A DNA stretch of 64,000 nucleotides from an uncultured Collinsella sp. (GTDB lineage: Bacteria; Actinomycetota; Coriobacteriia; Coriobacteriales; Coriobacteriaceae), in contig UQIG01000002.1 in assembly GCA_900541135.1 (NCBI GenBank), forward strand, positions 45,324-109,323, given 5' to 3'. Of this stretch, positions 50,920 through 59,567 are shown piece after piece (the first letter of the stretch is position 1; the number at the start of each line of letters is the position of its first letter). The position numbers were made by a program, and so were the translations under genes. The notes beneath the pieces were generated by a model. That model did not search any database and had not been told where the DNA came from. It was given only the letters and a program-made list of their open reading frames with translations.

Positions 50920-51134
50920 GGTCAAAAAACATCAAATATGAGTACTGTTACCGATTTGGTAGCAGCAATTTTGGACTAATAAGGCTAGATAGCAAGACGA
51001 AATGGCGATGAATACACGATTTTAATCCAACTGTTAGTCCTTATAATGGACACATGTTGCGTAACTTAAGCAAAAGCTATCTTTTTATATGTTGCAAGCA
51101 AAGTAACAGTACTCATTTTTGCCATTTTTTGACC
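50920..51134. mobile_element. 215-bp MITE-like element with 32-bp terminal inverted repeats
   Basis: The left terminus 50920-50951 (GGTCAAAAAA...GAGTACTGTTAC) matches the reverse complement of 51103-51134 at about 27 of 32 positions. The interior is AT-rich, unlike its surroundings, and holds a second inverted pair (GGACTAA...TTAGTCC, at about 50973 and 51034). No transposase is present. A short frame on the minus strand ends MSTVTLLATYKKIAFA inside the right end. Target duplication is not clear. Confidence 0.6.
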
Positions 51135-51186
51135 ACGGACCTTGAAATAAGGGGTCCTTAGAGCTCGAATCCCATGCACTGGGCCC

Positions 51187-51602
51187 AAACAAAAACGGTC
51201 CCCCTTCGAGGACCGTTTCCAATTCAGTGGTGGGCGATGAGGGATGTCCGCGTGCGGCTGGCGCCGCCCGCGCCCCGCTTCGTCGCTCCGCTCCTCGCGT
51301 GCTGCGCTGGAAAACGCTTCGCGTTTCCTCAGCTCCGCACCCTGGCGGGTTCGAATCCCATGCGCCGGGCCCAAACAAAAACGGTCCCCTTTCGAGGACC
51401 GTTTCCAATTCAATGGTGGGCGATGAGGGATGTCGCGTGCGGCTGACGCCGCCCGCTTTCGCTTCGGGCCTACGGCCCTCGCGTGCTGCGCTGGAAAACG
51501 CTTCGCGTTTCCTCAGCTCCGCACCCTGGCGGGTTCGAATCCCTCTGCGATGGGCCCAAAAAAGAAAGGCTCCCATTGCTGGGAGCCTAACAATTCAGTG
51601 GT
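51187..51602. repeat. Tandem ~182-bp repeats carrying tRNA 3'-end and terminator copies
   Basis: Two near-full units (about 51187-51368 and 51369-51550) and a partial third run into tRNA-Val. Each contains a hairpin after GGGCCCAAA, the block CAATTCAGTGGTGGGCGATG (minus strand: 3' end of tRNA-Val with CCA), and an Arg/Ala-coding GC-rich stretch. A T-arm-like GGGTTCGAATCCC closes each. An earlier GCTCGAATCCC at 51165 is a further trace. None folds as a whole tRNA. Confidence 0.65.
51559..51588 (-). terminator. Terminator of tRNA-Val
   Basis: On the minus strand AGGCTCCCAGCAATGGGAGCCT is followed by TTCTTTTTT, ten bases after the tRNA CCA end. Confidence 0.85.
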
Positions 51603-51674
51603 GGGCGATGAGGGATTCGAACCCCCAGCCTTGTGCGTGTAAAGCACCTGCGCTAACCGTTGCGCCAATCGCCC
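51599..51674 (-). tRNA. tRNA-Val (anticodon UAC)
   Basis: The minus-strand cloverleaf opens GGGCGATTGGCGCAACGG. The anticodon loop TTTACAC is flanked by GGTGC/GCAC arms, the T-arm is GGGGGTTCGAATCCC, and the acceptor closes as ATCGCCC plus an encoded ACCA end. Anticodon UAC reads GUA valine codons. Confidence 0.95.
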
Positions 51675-51861
51675 GTGCGGAGAGAGTATAGCAAAACAAT
51701 CGCCTCATTCACCTCATATCCATTAAAGGTAACTGGCACGTGTCGCAGCGGAGCTGATTCAGTTGAGATTGCCTGAACATTCCGCCCCTCTTTACGCCCT
51801 CGGGTATACTCAAAAGCTACTGATTCGATTTGATGCCCAGCAACAGCAGAGGGGATAGCAT

Positions 51862-53742
51862 ATGTGCGGTTTTGTCGGTTTTGTCGGTGGGACGGATAAC
51901 CAATCCGAGGTGCTCACCAAGATGATGGACCGCATCGTCCATCGCGGTCCCGACATGGGCGGTCAGTTTATCGACGGCCGCGTTGCCCTCGGCTTCCGCC
52001 GCCTGTCGATCCTCGACCTGACCGAGGCTGGCGCCCAACCCATGGCTAACGAGGACGGTAGCGTCGTTATCGTCTTTAACGGCGAGATCTACAACTTCCA
52101 AGAACTCCGTTCCGAGCTCGAAGCCAAGGGCTACAAGTTCCATTGCGGCGCCGACACCGAGAGCCTCCTGCACGGCTACGAGGAGTGGGGCGAGGCCGTC
52201 CTCGATCGCCTGCGCGGTATGTACGCCTTCGTCATCTGGGACAAAAAGAAGAACAAGCTTTTTGGCGCCCGCGACATCTTTGGCATCAAGCCGCTTTACT
52301 ACTATCCCATGGCCGATGCGGGCGACGGCGCTCCGGGCGTGCTCTTTGGTTCCGAGATCAAGAGCTTCCTGGACTACCCGCACTTCCACAAGGCGGTCAA
52401 CAAAAAGGCCCTGCGTCCGTACATGACGCTGCAGTATTCGGCAACCGAGGAGACCTTCTTCGAGGGTGTCTACAAGCTGCCGCCGGCGCACTACTTTACC
52501 GTCGATATCCCGACCGGCAAGATGAACATCGAGCGCTACTGGGATTGCGATTACTCTGCCGTCGAGAAGCCGTTCGAGGAGTACGTCGACGAGCTGGACG
52601 AGGTCGTGCACGAGAGCGTCGAGGCCCATCGCATCGCCGACGTCAAGGTCGCGTCGTTCCTTTCCGGCGGCGTCGACTCCAGCTACATCGCCGCTTGCCT
52701 CATGCCCGACAAGACCTTCTCGGTGGGCTTTGACTACAAGAACTTCAACGAGACTAACTACGCCAAGGAGCTTTCCGATAAGCTCGGCGTCGAGAATGTC
52801 CGCAAGATGATTACCGCCGACGAGTTCTTCGGTGCGCTCGAGGACATCCAGTATTACATGGACGAGCCGCAGTCCAACCTGTCTTCCGTGCCGCTGTGGT
52901 TCTTGGCCGAGATGGCCCGCAAGGACGTCACCGTCGTGCTTTCGGGCGAAGGCGCCGACGAGCTCTTTGGCGGCTACGCCTACTACGAGGACACGGTCCC
53001 AGTCCGCAAGTACAAAAAGATGGTGCCGCTGCCCATCCGTCGCGCGCTCGGTAACCTGGCGTTGCATATGCCGTACTTCAAGGGACATAACTTCCTGGTC
53101 AAGGGTGCCGAGATCCCCGAGAAGTCGTTCCTGGGCCAGGCCTTGGTATGGCCTGAACGCGAGGTCGACGGCGTACTCAAACCCGAGTACAACACCGGCG
53201 ACGGCGCCTTCGAGCTTGCCGCTCCCATCTACGCACGCGTGAAGGGTCAGCCCGAGCTGGTCAAGAAGCAGTACCTGGACATGAACATGTGGCTCCCGGG
53301 CGACATTCTGCTCAAGGCCGACAAGATGTGCATGGCGCACTCGCTGGAGCTGCGCGTGCCCTTCCTGGACCGCAAAGTCATGGAGTTCGCCGAGCACATT
53401 CCCGACCGCTATCGCATCAACGAGAACGGCAACAAACAGGTACTCCGCCACGCTGCCAACAAGTCGCTGCCCGATGAGTGGGCCACCCGTCCCAAGGTGG
53501 GCTTCCCGGTGCCGATTGTCTACTGGCTGCGCGAGCAAAAGTGGTACGACTATGTCAAGGAGTACTTCACCGCGCCGTGGGCAAGCGAGTTCTTCGATAC
53601 CGACGAGCTCATGCACCTGCTCGATCTGCACTTTGCGGGCAAGGGCGATTTCCAGCGCAAGATCTATACGCCGCTCGTGTTCCTGGTGTGGTACAAGCGC
53701 TTCTTTATCGACGAGGACCAGCCCGCTGTTCAGGCTGCCTAG
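51862..53742 (+). CDS. asnB: Asparagine synthase (glutamine-hydrolysing)
   Basis: This 626-residue protein begins MCGFVGFVGG, giving the catalytic N-terminal Cys of class II glutamine amidotransferases. HRGPDMGG (about residues 31-38) and FNGEIYNFQELR (about 73-84) complete that domain. The synthetase domain has SFLSGGVDSSY (about 265-275), VLSGEGADELFGGYAYYEDT (about 358-377) and the C-terminal RPKVGFPVPIVYWL. It makes asparagine from aspartate, glutamine and ATP. The AsnB type may also amidate peptidoglycan or nucleotide substrates. An AGAGGGGA site precedes the ATG. Single gene with terminator. Confidence 0.93.
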   Translation: MCGFVGFVGGTDNQSEVLTKMMDRIVHRGPDMGGQFIDGRVALGFRRLSILDLTEAGAQPMANEDGSVVIVFNGEIYNFQELRSELEAKGYKFHCGADTESLLHGYEEWGEAVLDRLRGMYAFVIWDKKKNKLFGARDIFGIKPLYYYPMADAGDGAPGVLFGSEIKSFLDYPHFHKAVNKKALRPYMTLQYSATEETFFEGVYKLPPAHYFTVDIPTGKMNIERYWDCDYSAVEKPFEEYVDELDEVVHESVEAHRIADVKVASFLSGGVDSSYIAACLMPDKTFSVGFDYKNFNETNYAKELSDKLGVENVRKMITADEFFGALEDIQYYMDEPQSNLSSVPLWFLAEMARKDVTVVLSGEGADELFGGYAYYEDTVPVRKYKKMVPLPIRRALGNLALHMPYFKGHNFLVKGAEIPEKSFLGQALVWPEREVDGVLKPEYNTGDGAFELAAPIYARVKGQPELVKKQYLDMNMWLPGDILLKADKMCMAHSLELRVPFLDRKVMEFAEHIPDRYRINENGNKQVLRHAANKSLPDEWATRPKVGFPVPIVYWLREQKWYDYVKEYFTAPWASEFFDTDELMHLLDLHFAGKGDFQRKIYTPLVFLVWYKRFFIDEDQPAVQAA

Positions 53743-53760
53743 CCTCGGCTTACGAACGCC

Positions 53761-53798
53761 TGCGCGTAACGGCTCCTTCGGGAGCCGTTTTTGCGCAG
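53761..53798 (+). terminator. Terminator of asnB
   Basis: AACGGCTCC-TTCG-GGAGCCGTTTTT, with outer TGCGC/GCGCA pairing. Confidence 0.92.
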
Positions 53799-53854
53799 GT
53801 GCGTTTCAGTTACTATAAAAACCGTCCCTGCCAAATGGCTGAGAAAGGTGAAAG

Positions 53855-55417
53855 ATGCACCATTCGGATTCCGCGACCGTGACCACGGTCGATACGCTTG
53901 CCAAGCTTCTCGATGTGTGCGGCGAGTTGCGCGCATCAGAGCAGGTTGACGAGCGTGCCGTGACCGGCTGCTCGTTTGATTCGCGTGCGGTCTCGGCAGG
54001 TGACGTGTTCTTTTGCAAAGGTGCTGCCTTTAAGCCCGCGTTTTTGAGCATGGCGCTCGATGCGGGCGCCGTCGCATTTGTGTGCGAGGAGTCGCTGGTC
54101 GAGTCTCTGGAGCCGCTGGCGCAGGAGAGCGGTGCTGCGATGCTGGTTGTTGATAGCGTTCGCACGGCCATGGCCCTGTTGCCGCCGGAGGTCTACGACC
54201 GTCCCGACCACGACGTCAAGATCGTGGGCATCACCGGTACCAAGGGAAAGACCACGGCCGCTTTTATGCTTCAGTCCATCATCAAGGCAGCGGGCGAATC
54301 CTGCGGCATGATCGGCTCGGTGAGTACCGACGATGGCATCGAGTGCTACGAGAGCACCAATACTACGCCCGAGGCCCCCGAGGTCTGGCGCCATATCGCC
54401 AACTGCCGCACGTCAGGTCGCCAGTCCATGGTCATGGAGGTCTCGAGCCAGGCGCTCAAGTACCAACGCGTCGAGAATCTGCCGTTTGACGTGGCGTGCT
54501 TCCTCAACATCGGCCGTGACCACATCTCGCCGATCGAACACCCCACGTTTGAGGATTATTTTGAGAGCAAACTCAGGATCTTTGACCAGGCAAAGACCGC
54601 CGTGGTGAATCTGGGCACCGAAGAGGTTGACCGTGTGCTGGAGGCAGCGTCGACGGCCGAGCGCTTGGTGACCGTTGGCGTCGAGCATCCCGAGGCAAGC
54701 CTGTGGGCGAGCGATGTGCGCATGGTCGGCTTTAGCATCGAGTTCAACTTGCATGGCCTGTGTGCCGACGAGTCCGAGGCGGGGGAGAAGATCCTGCTGG
54801 GTATCGCGGGAGACTTTAACGTGGAGAACGCGCTGGTCGCTATCGCCGCTGCGCACGAGATCGGCATCGGTATCGATGCCATCAAGAAGGGCCTCTCCAA
54901 GCTTCGTGTGCCGGGCCGCATGGAGGTCGTGGAGTCGAAGGACGGCCGCGTGATCTGCGTCGTTGACTATGCGCACAACCAGCTTTCGTTCCGATCGCTT
55001 TTCTCGTCGGTTAAACGTGCGTTTCCCGCCAGCCCCGTCATTGCAGTGTTTGGCGCTGCCGGCGGCAAGGCGCAGGAGCGCCGCGAGCAGCTTCCGCGCG
55101 AGGCCGCACCATATTCCGACCTGATGATCTTTGCCAACGAGGACCCGGCTCACGAGGACCCGATGAAGGTCTGTCGCGAGCTTGCCGAACATGTTCCCGA
55201 CGATACGCCGAACAAGATTATCCTCGATCGCGAAGCCGCTGTGCATGCGGCGTTCAAGGCGGCGCGCGAGGAGTACGTTAACCCCGATGCTCCCACCATT
55301 GTCTTGCTGCTGGCAAAGGGTGACGAGGAGCTCATGCACGTGGGTGACGAGTTCGTGCCCATCGAGAGCGACCTTTCGTTGGCCAATCGCCTGATCGATG
55401 TTACCCAGTTTGACTAA
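53855..55417 (+). CDS. murE: MurE-like UDP-N-acetylmuramyl peptide ligase
   Basis: This 520-residue Mur ligase has the P-loop GITGTKGKTTAAFML (about residues 126-140), TNTTPEAPEVW (about 167), MEVSSQALKYQRV (about 192) and NIGRDHISPIEHP (about 210). The C-terminal domain has VDYAHNQLSFRSLF and FGAAGGK. MurE adds the third residue (meso-DAP, Lys or Orn) to UDP-MurNAc-Ala-Glu. The DAP signature DNPR is replaced by NEDPAHEDP at about 427-436, so the added amino acid is not obvious and may not be DAP. It is first in a cluster with a HAD phosphatase, murI, rph, rdgB and dtd. Confidence 0.82.
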   Translation: MHHSDSATVTTVDTLAKLLDVCGELRASEQVDERAVTGCSFDSRAVSAGDVFFCKGAAFKPAFLSMALDAGAVAFVCEESLVESLEPLAQESGAAMLVVDSVRTAMALLPPEVYDRPDHDVKIVGITGTKGKTTAAFMLQSIIKAAGESCGMIGSVSTDDGIECYESTNTTPEAPEVWRHIANCRTSGRQSMVMEVSSQALKYQRVENLPFDVACFLNIGRDHISPIEHPTFEDYFESKLRIFDQAKTAVVNLGTEEVDRVLEAASTAERLVTVGVEHPEASLWASDVRMVGFSIEFNLHGLCADESEAGEKILLGIAGDFNVENALVAIAAAHEIGIGIDAIKKGLSKLRVPGRMEVVESKDGRVICVVDYAHNQLSFRSLFSSVKRAFPASPVIAVFGAAGGKAQERREQLPREAAPYSDLMIFANEDPAHEDPMKVCRELAEHVPDDTPNKIILDREAAVHAAFKAAREEYVNPDAPTIVLLLAKGDEELMHVGDEFVPIESDLSLANRLIDVTQFD

Positions 55418-55524
55418 TGAACTATGATGGCGGCGGCGCCCTGAGTGCGCTGTCGCCATAAGCGTGTTCTCTCAATCAAAACATGCCGTCCAAGTCCAAA
55501 CCCTTCTACGTAAACGGAGTAACC

Positions 55525-56436
55525 ATGTCCCACAACACCCTGCCGACCGTTGCCGAGCTTTCGGGCGAGATGCGCGAGCGCTTGGCCAAGGTCAAGTACG
55601 TCTTTACCGACCTGGATGCCACGATGCTCGCGCCCGGCTCGTGCGTGCTGCGCGACAATGACGGCAACCCCTCGACCAAACTCGTCGAGGCCGTCGTGGC
55701 ACTCGCTCGCGCTGGTATTCAGGTGGTTCCCACCTCGGGCCGCAACCGTACCATGATCCACGAGGACGCGCGCGTGCTCGGCCTCAACTCCTACATCGGT
55801 GAGATGGGCGGCCTGGTCATGTACGACCTCAAAGCCAACGATTGGGAGTATCTGACCGGTGACATGCCTTACGACCCCGCCTGTGGCCTTACTCCGCACC
55901 AGGTGATCGAGCAGACCGGCGTGTGCGAGAAGATCCTTGCCCGCTGGCCGCACAAGATCGAGTATCACAACGACATGTCGACCGGCTACAAATACCGTGA
56001 GGTCACCGTCGGCATGCGCGGCGATGTGCCCGACGATGAGGTCCAGGCCATCCTGGACGAGGCCGGCTGCGGTCTGATCTGGGCTTGCAACGGCCATCTG
56101 ACTCACCTGTCCAAGCCGACGACGCTCGAGCTCGATCGCGTCGAGGACGGTCGCGCATTCAACATCAACCCCGCGGGCCTCAACAAGGGCGTCGCCATTG
56201 CGCGCTTCTGCGAGCACCTGGGGATCGAGCGCGAGGAGACGCTCGCGCTCGGCGACTCCGAGTCCGACTTCTACATGGCCGATCACGTGGGCACGTTCTG
56301 TCTGGTCGAGAATGGCCTGACGAGCGCCGGCGCGCCCGAGTTCCTGGCTGCCTGCGAGAACGCTTTCGTTACGCGCGGCAAAATTGTCGACGGTTGGGCG
56401 GCGACGGCAGAGCTGCTGGTCGCGGCGCGTTCGTAG
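55525..56436 (+). CDS. Cof-type HAD-IIB family hydrolase
   Basis: This 303-residue protein starts at the ATG after ACGGAG. HAD motif I is FTDLDATML (about residues 27-35), motif II is PTSGRNR (about 66-72), and the late ALGDSESDFYMADHV (about 246-260) is motif IV. A lysine (NKGVAIARF) precedes motif IV. The cap domain between them suggests a sugar phosphate or phospholipid-like substrate. It lies between murE and murI, so a role with cell-wall intermediates is possible but unproven. It is distinct from the HAD protein at 6310. Confidence 0.85.
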   Translation: MSHNTLPTVAELSGEMRERLAKVKYVFTDLDATMLAPGSCVLRDNDGNPSTKLVEAVVALARAGIQVVPTSGRNRTMIHEDARVLGLNSYIGEMGGLVMYDLKANDWEYLTGDMPYDPACGLTPHQVIEQTGVCEKILARWPHKIEYHNDMSTGYKYREVTVGMRGDVPDDEVQAILDEAGCGLIWACNGHLTHLSKPTTLELDRVEDGRAFNINPAGLNKGVAIARFCEHLGIEREETLALGDSESDFYMADHVGTFCLVENGLTSAGAPEFLAACENAFVTRGKIVDGWAATAELLVAARS

Positions 56437-56487
56437 CGCGCCGCCGCCGCACTTGGACATGTCTTTTCGAGAGAGACTGGTGAGGTA

Positions 56488-57372
56488 ATGTCCGATATCG
56501 AGAATCCGGCAGGCGACACGCGCCCGATTGGCGTGTTCGATTCTGGTTTGGGCGGTCTGACGGTTGCGCGCGCGATTGCGACGGCGCTGCCGCACGAGTC
56601 CGTCTACTACTTTGGCGACACCAAGCGCTGTCCCTACGGCACCCGCACCGAGGATGAGGTGCGCTCGTTTGCGTTGCAGGCGGGTCGTTGGCTTTCGAAG
56701 CACGACGTCAAGATTATGGTCATCGCCTGCAACACGGCGACCGCTGCGGCCTTGCGTCTGGCCCAGCAGATGCTCGACGTTCCCGTGATCGGCGTGATCG
56801 CGCCGGGTGCCCGTGCGGCAATCAACAGCACGCGTACGCGTCGCGTGGGCGTGCTCGCCACCAACCTCACCATTCGCTCGGGCGCCTACACGCGCGCCAT
56901 TCAGGACCTGGATGCCGGCGTCGATGTATACGGCTGTCCTGCCTCGAGCTTTGTCGAGGTTGTCGAACACGAGCTCGCCTCGGGTGCACATCTGCAGGAA
57001 CAGTGGCTTGAGAACGAGGACATCTTCGATACGCCTGCCGTGCGTGCGCTGGTGGGTGCCACGGTTGAGCCGCTGCGCGACCACGGTATCGATACCGTGG
57101 TGCTCGGCTGTACGCATTTTCCGCTGTTGGTGGGACCTATCCGCCATGCGCTGGGGCCTGGGGTGCGCGTCGTGAGTTCCGCCGAGGAGACCACGCGCGA
57201 GCTGACCGATATCCTCACGCGCCGCGAGCAGCTGGCGGGCGACGCCGCCGAGCCGCAGCATCGTTTTGCCACGACGGCCGATAACATTGCCGAGTTTGCG
57301 GTGGCGGGCAGCTTCATCTTTGGTCAGCCGCTCAAGAGCATCGAACATATCGATATCGATGAGCTGAAATAG
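56488..57372 (+). CDS. murI: Glutamate racemase
   Basis: This 294-residue protein shows GVFDSGLGGLTVARAI (about residues 15-30), FGDTKRCPYGTR (about 42-53), and the first catalytic cysteine in VIACNTATAAALR (about 78-90). The second cysteine is in VLGCTHFPLLVGPIR (about 205-219). It makes D-glutamate for the peptidoglycan stem peptide, the residue that precedes the one added by the MurE-like enzyme. GAGGT lies close to the ATG. The N-terminal 12 residues are an extra tail. Confidence 0.95.
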   Translation: MSDIENPAGDTRPIGVFDSGLGGLTVARAIATALPHESVYYFGDTKRCPYGTRTEDEVRSFALQAGRWLSKHDVKIMVIACNTATAAALRLAQQMLDVPVIGVIAPGARAAINSTRTRRVGVLATNLTIRSGAYTRAIQDLDAGVDVYGCPASSFVEVVEHELASGAHLQEQWLENEDIFDTPAVRALVGATVEPLRDHGIDTVVLGCTHFPLLVGPIRHALGPGVRVVSSAEETTRELTDILTRREQLAGDAAEPQHRFATTADNIAEFAVAGSFIFGQPLKSIEHIDIDELK

Positions 57373-57426
57373 ATGTAAGGCAGCCGCCAAAGCCTTCGCC
57401 ACATCTTTTGCCGAAAGGAAATTTCT

Positions 57427-58152
57427 ATGGAGTACATGCAGGTCAACCGCGCCAACGGCCGCGCCGCCAACGAGTTGCGCCCCGTTAAGCTCACCCGTGG
57501 CGTCATGAAGCACGCCCACGGCTCGTGTTTGGCCGAGTTCGGTGACACGCGCGTGCTGTGCGCCGCCACTATCGAGGAGGGCGTGCCGGGCTGGCGAAAG
57601 GGAGCTAAGGCCGGCTGGGTGACCGCGGAATACGCCATGCTGCCGGCGTCGACCGGCAAGCGCTGCAAGCGCGAGCACGCCAGCCGCAAGGGTCGCTCCA
57701 TGGAGATCGAGCGCCTCATTGGCCGCAGCCTGCGTACCGTCGTCAACATGAAGGCGCTCGGCGAGTACACCGTCACCGTCGACTGCGATGTAATTCAGGC
57801 CGATGGCGGCACGCGTACAGCGAGCATCACCGGCGCCTGGGTGGCGCTGCGCGACGCCCTCGCCATGTGGGTCGAGGCGGGCAAGATCGAGCGCATCCCG
57901 CTTACCGGCCAGGTGGCTGCCATCTCTATGGGCGTTGCCGACGGCAATACGCTGCTTGACCTCGATTATTCCGAGGACAGCCATGCCGAGGTCGACATGA
58001 ACCTCGTCGCCACCGACACCGGCGAGATGATCGAGCTCCAGGGCACCGGCGAGCAGGCGCCCTTTGACCGCAAACGCCTCAACGCCCTGCTCGACCTGGG
58101 CGACAAGGGTATCGCCGAGCTCATCGAGCTTCAGCGCCAAGCCATCGCCTAA
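57427..58152 (+). CDS. rph: Ribonuclease PH
   Basis: This 241-residue protein has the length and motifs of RNase PH: RPVKLTRGVMKHAHGSCLAE-like start (about residues 20-40), FGDTRVLCAATIEEGVP (about 40-56), and GRSMEIERLIGRSLR (about 95-109). It continues with TVTVDCDVIQADGGTRTASI (about 118-137) and the late DLDYSEDSHAEVDMNLV. The hexamer trims tRNA 3' ends by phosphorolysis. AAAGGAAA precedes the ATG. rdgB follows after a palindromic repeat, a common pairing. Confidence 0.96.
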   Translation: MEYMQVNRANGRAANELRPVKLTRGVMKHAHGSCLAEFGDTRVLCAATIEEGVPGWRKGAKAGWVTAEYAMLPASTGKRCKREHASRKGRSMEIERLIGRSLRTVVNMKALGEYTVTVDCDVIQADGGTRTASITGAWVALRDALAMWVEAGKIERIPLTGQVAAISMGVADGNTLLDLDYSEDSHAEVDMNLVATDTGEMIELQGTGEQAPFDRKRLNALLDLGDKGIAELIELQRQAIA

Positions 58153-58186
58153 CCTGCCAAAAGGGACAGGTTTATTTTGGTAGGTT
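58151..58186. repeat. GGGACAGG-core palindromic repeat
   Basis: AACCTGCCAAAA and TTTTGGTAGGTT arms flank GGGACAGGTTTA within the rph stop codon region. The flank TTTATCTGCTGAAA matches the copies at 25861 (minus) and 30722. Confidence 0.75.
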
Positions 58187-58292
58187 TTATCTGCTGAAAT
58201 GCTGCGTTGAAAGGTCCGATCGCCTGAGAGGGGAGAGGTCAAGTGCCCAAACGCCCCTCACGCGGCTTGCTATAGAGACAAGGAGGCCAGTC

Positions 58293-58934
58293 ATGGCACT
58301 TGAGAAGATTGACATCGACACCCTCGACCCGGCGGCGACCATCGTCGTGGCAACGGGCAACGCCCATAAGCTCACCGAGATCGAGGCCATTTTGGGCAAG
58401 GTCATGCCCGAGGTGCGCTTTGTGGCGCTCGGCCAGCTGGGTGATTTTGAGGATCCCGAGGAAAACGGCACGACGTTTTTGGAGAACGCCATCATCAAGG
58501 CCCAAGCCGCGGTTGAGGAGACGGGCCTTATGGCCATTGCCGACGATTCGGGCTTGGTCGTCGACGCGCTGGACGGTGAGCCCGGTGTGTATAGCGCGCG
58601 CTATGCGGGCGTGCACGGCGACGATGCCGCCAACAACGCCAAGCTTCTCGTTAACCTGGAAGGCGTGGCAGATGAGGACCGCACCGCGCGCTTTATGAGC
58701 GTCGTCGCGCTCATCGACACGGACGGTCTGGTTACCTATGGCGAGGGCGCCTGCGAGGGCGTTATCGCGCACGAGGGCCGCGGCGACCATGGTTTTGGCT
58801 ATGACCCGCTGTTCCTGCCGGTCGACACGCCGGGCAAGACCATGGCCGAGCTGACGGCTGACGAGAAGAACGCCATCAGCCATCGTTTCCACGCGCTCGA
58901 GCATCTGTCCGCCAAGCTGACGGGCGAGGAGTAG
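58293..58934 (+). CDS. rdgB: XTP/dITP diphosphatase (non-canonical purine NTP pyrophosphatase)
   Basis: This 213-residue protein shows TIVVATGNAHKLTEIEAIL (about residues 13-31), ENGTTFLENAIIKAQAA (about 57-73), and DDSGLVVDALDGEPGVYSAR (about 85-104). Then FGYDPLFLP and EKNAISHR close the fold. It removes ITP, dITP and XTP to protect nucleic acids. ACAAGGAGG precedes the ATG. It is followed three bases later by dtd, so the pair is coupled. Confidence 0.95.
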   Translation: MALEKIDIDTLDPAATIVVATGNAHKLTEIEAILGKVMPEVRFVALGQLGDFEDPEENGTTFLENAIIKAQAAVEETGLMAIADDSGLVVDALDGEPGVYSARYAGVHGDDAANNAKLLVNLEGVADEDRTARFMSVVALIDTDGLVTYGEGACEGVIAHEGRGDHGFGYDPLFLPVDTPGKTMAELTADEKNAISHRFHALEHLSAKLTGEE

Positions 58935-58937
58935 GCC

Positions 58938-59384
58938 ATGCGTGCGGTGGTGCAGCGCGTGCTCAACGCCGGCGTGACGGTCGACGGCGAGTGCGTGGGC
59001 CGCATTGGACGCGGCTACCTGGTGCTGCTGGGTGTGGGCCATGGCGATACGCGTGCCGAGGCTGACAAGCTGTGGGGCAAGCTCCGCGGGCTGCGTATCA
59101 ACGAGGACGAGAACGGCAAGACCAATCTGGCACTTGCCGATGTCGACGGCGAGGTGCTCGTGGTGTCGCAGTTCACGCTGTTCGCCGACTGCCGCCACGG
59201 TCGCCGCCCATCGTTTACGGATGCCGGCGCACCCGATGTTGCCAACGAGCTCTACGAGTACTTCCTGACGCTTGTGCACGAGGACGTTGAGCATGTGGCG
59301 CACGGTATCTTTGGCGCCGACATGAAGGTCGACCTGGTCAACGACGGCCCATTCACCATCGTCTTGGACACCGACAACCTTTAG
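58938..59384 (+). CDS. dtd: D-aminoacyl-tRNA deacylase
   Basis: This 148-residue protein starts MRAVVQRVLNAGVTVDGE. It carries the substrate-pocket motif SQFTLFADCRHGRRPSF (about residues 79-95) and the C-terminal NDGPFTIVLDT, the family NxGPxT. It frees tRNA from D-amino acids and from glycine charged to tRNA-Ala. The start is four bases from the rdgB stop. Length is normal. A hairpin begins at its stop codon. Confidence 0.95.
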   Translation: MRAVVQRVLNAGVTVDGECVGRIGRGYLVLLGVGHGDTRAEADKLWGKLRGLRINEDENGKTNLALADVDGEVLVVSQFTLFADCRHGRRPSFTDAGAPDVANELYEYFLTLVHEDVEHVAHGIFGADMKVDLVNDGPFTIVLDTDNL

Positions 59385-59412
59385 GTTACGCGGTTTTACC
59401 AAACCGCGTAAC
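59385..59412. repeat. Hairpin GTTACGCGGTTT-TACC-AAACCGCGTAAC
   Basis: A perfect 12-bp stem and 4-base loop abut the dtd stop codon. It resembles the hairpin at 63901 with paired base changes. It lacks a T-run. Confidence 0.75.
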
Positions 59413-59470
59413 AACTGGTCATGCGAGGTTGTCGTCTGGTACGTATTCGAGACCGGGCTTTTTTAGCTAC

Positions 59471-59500
59471 TTGCGTATGGCCACAACAGGGTGCTATAGT
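59471..59500 (+). promoter_or_regulatory. Promoter of veg
   Basis: TTGCGT and TATAGT are separated by 18 bases, giving a leader of about 60 bases before the veg start. Confidence 0.6.
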
Positions 59501-59521
59501 ATTAGAGTTTTGTCTATCTTA

Positions 59522-59540
59522 GGGGTATTGTCCCCTTTTT
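59522..59540 (+). terminator. Short leader hairpin with T-run before veg (possible attenuator)
   Basis: AGGGG-tattgt-CCCCT followed by TTTT lies within the veg leader, 28 bases before the start codon. It could terminate part of the transcripts. Confidence 0.45.
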
Positions 59541-59567
59541 GAATTGCACCTTCTGGAGGCCCTGTTC

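Noticed and set aside
51300..51370. Possible additional tRNA genes ending at 51368 and 51550
   Set aside because: The T-arm-like GGGTTCGAATCCC is present, but the T-stem and acceptor do not close and no matching 5' half is found.
51066..51576. Minus-strand frames of 115 and 163 codons with repeated AHGIRTRQGAELRKREAF-type sequence
   Set aside because: They only mirror the DNA tandem repeat and the tRNA-related pieces. There is no ribosome site and different units are read in different frames.
55414..58242. A 942-codon minus-strand open frame opposite the mur-rph cluster
   Set aside because: It covers five genes with unmistakable motifs on the other strand and shows none of its own; an antisense artefact of GC bias.
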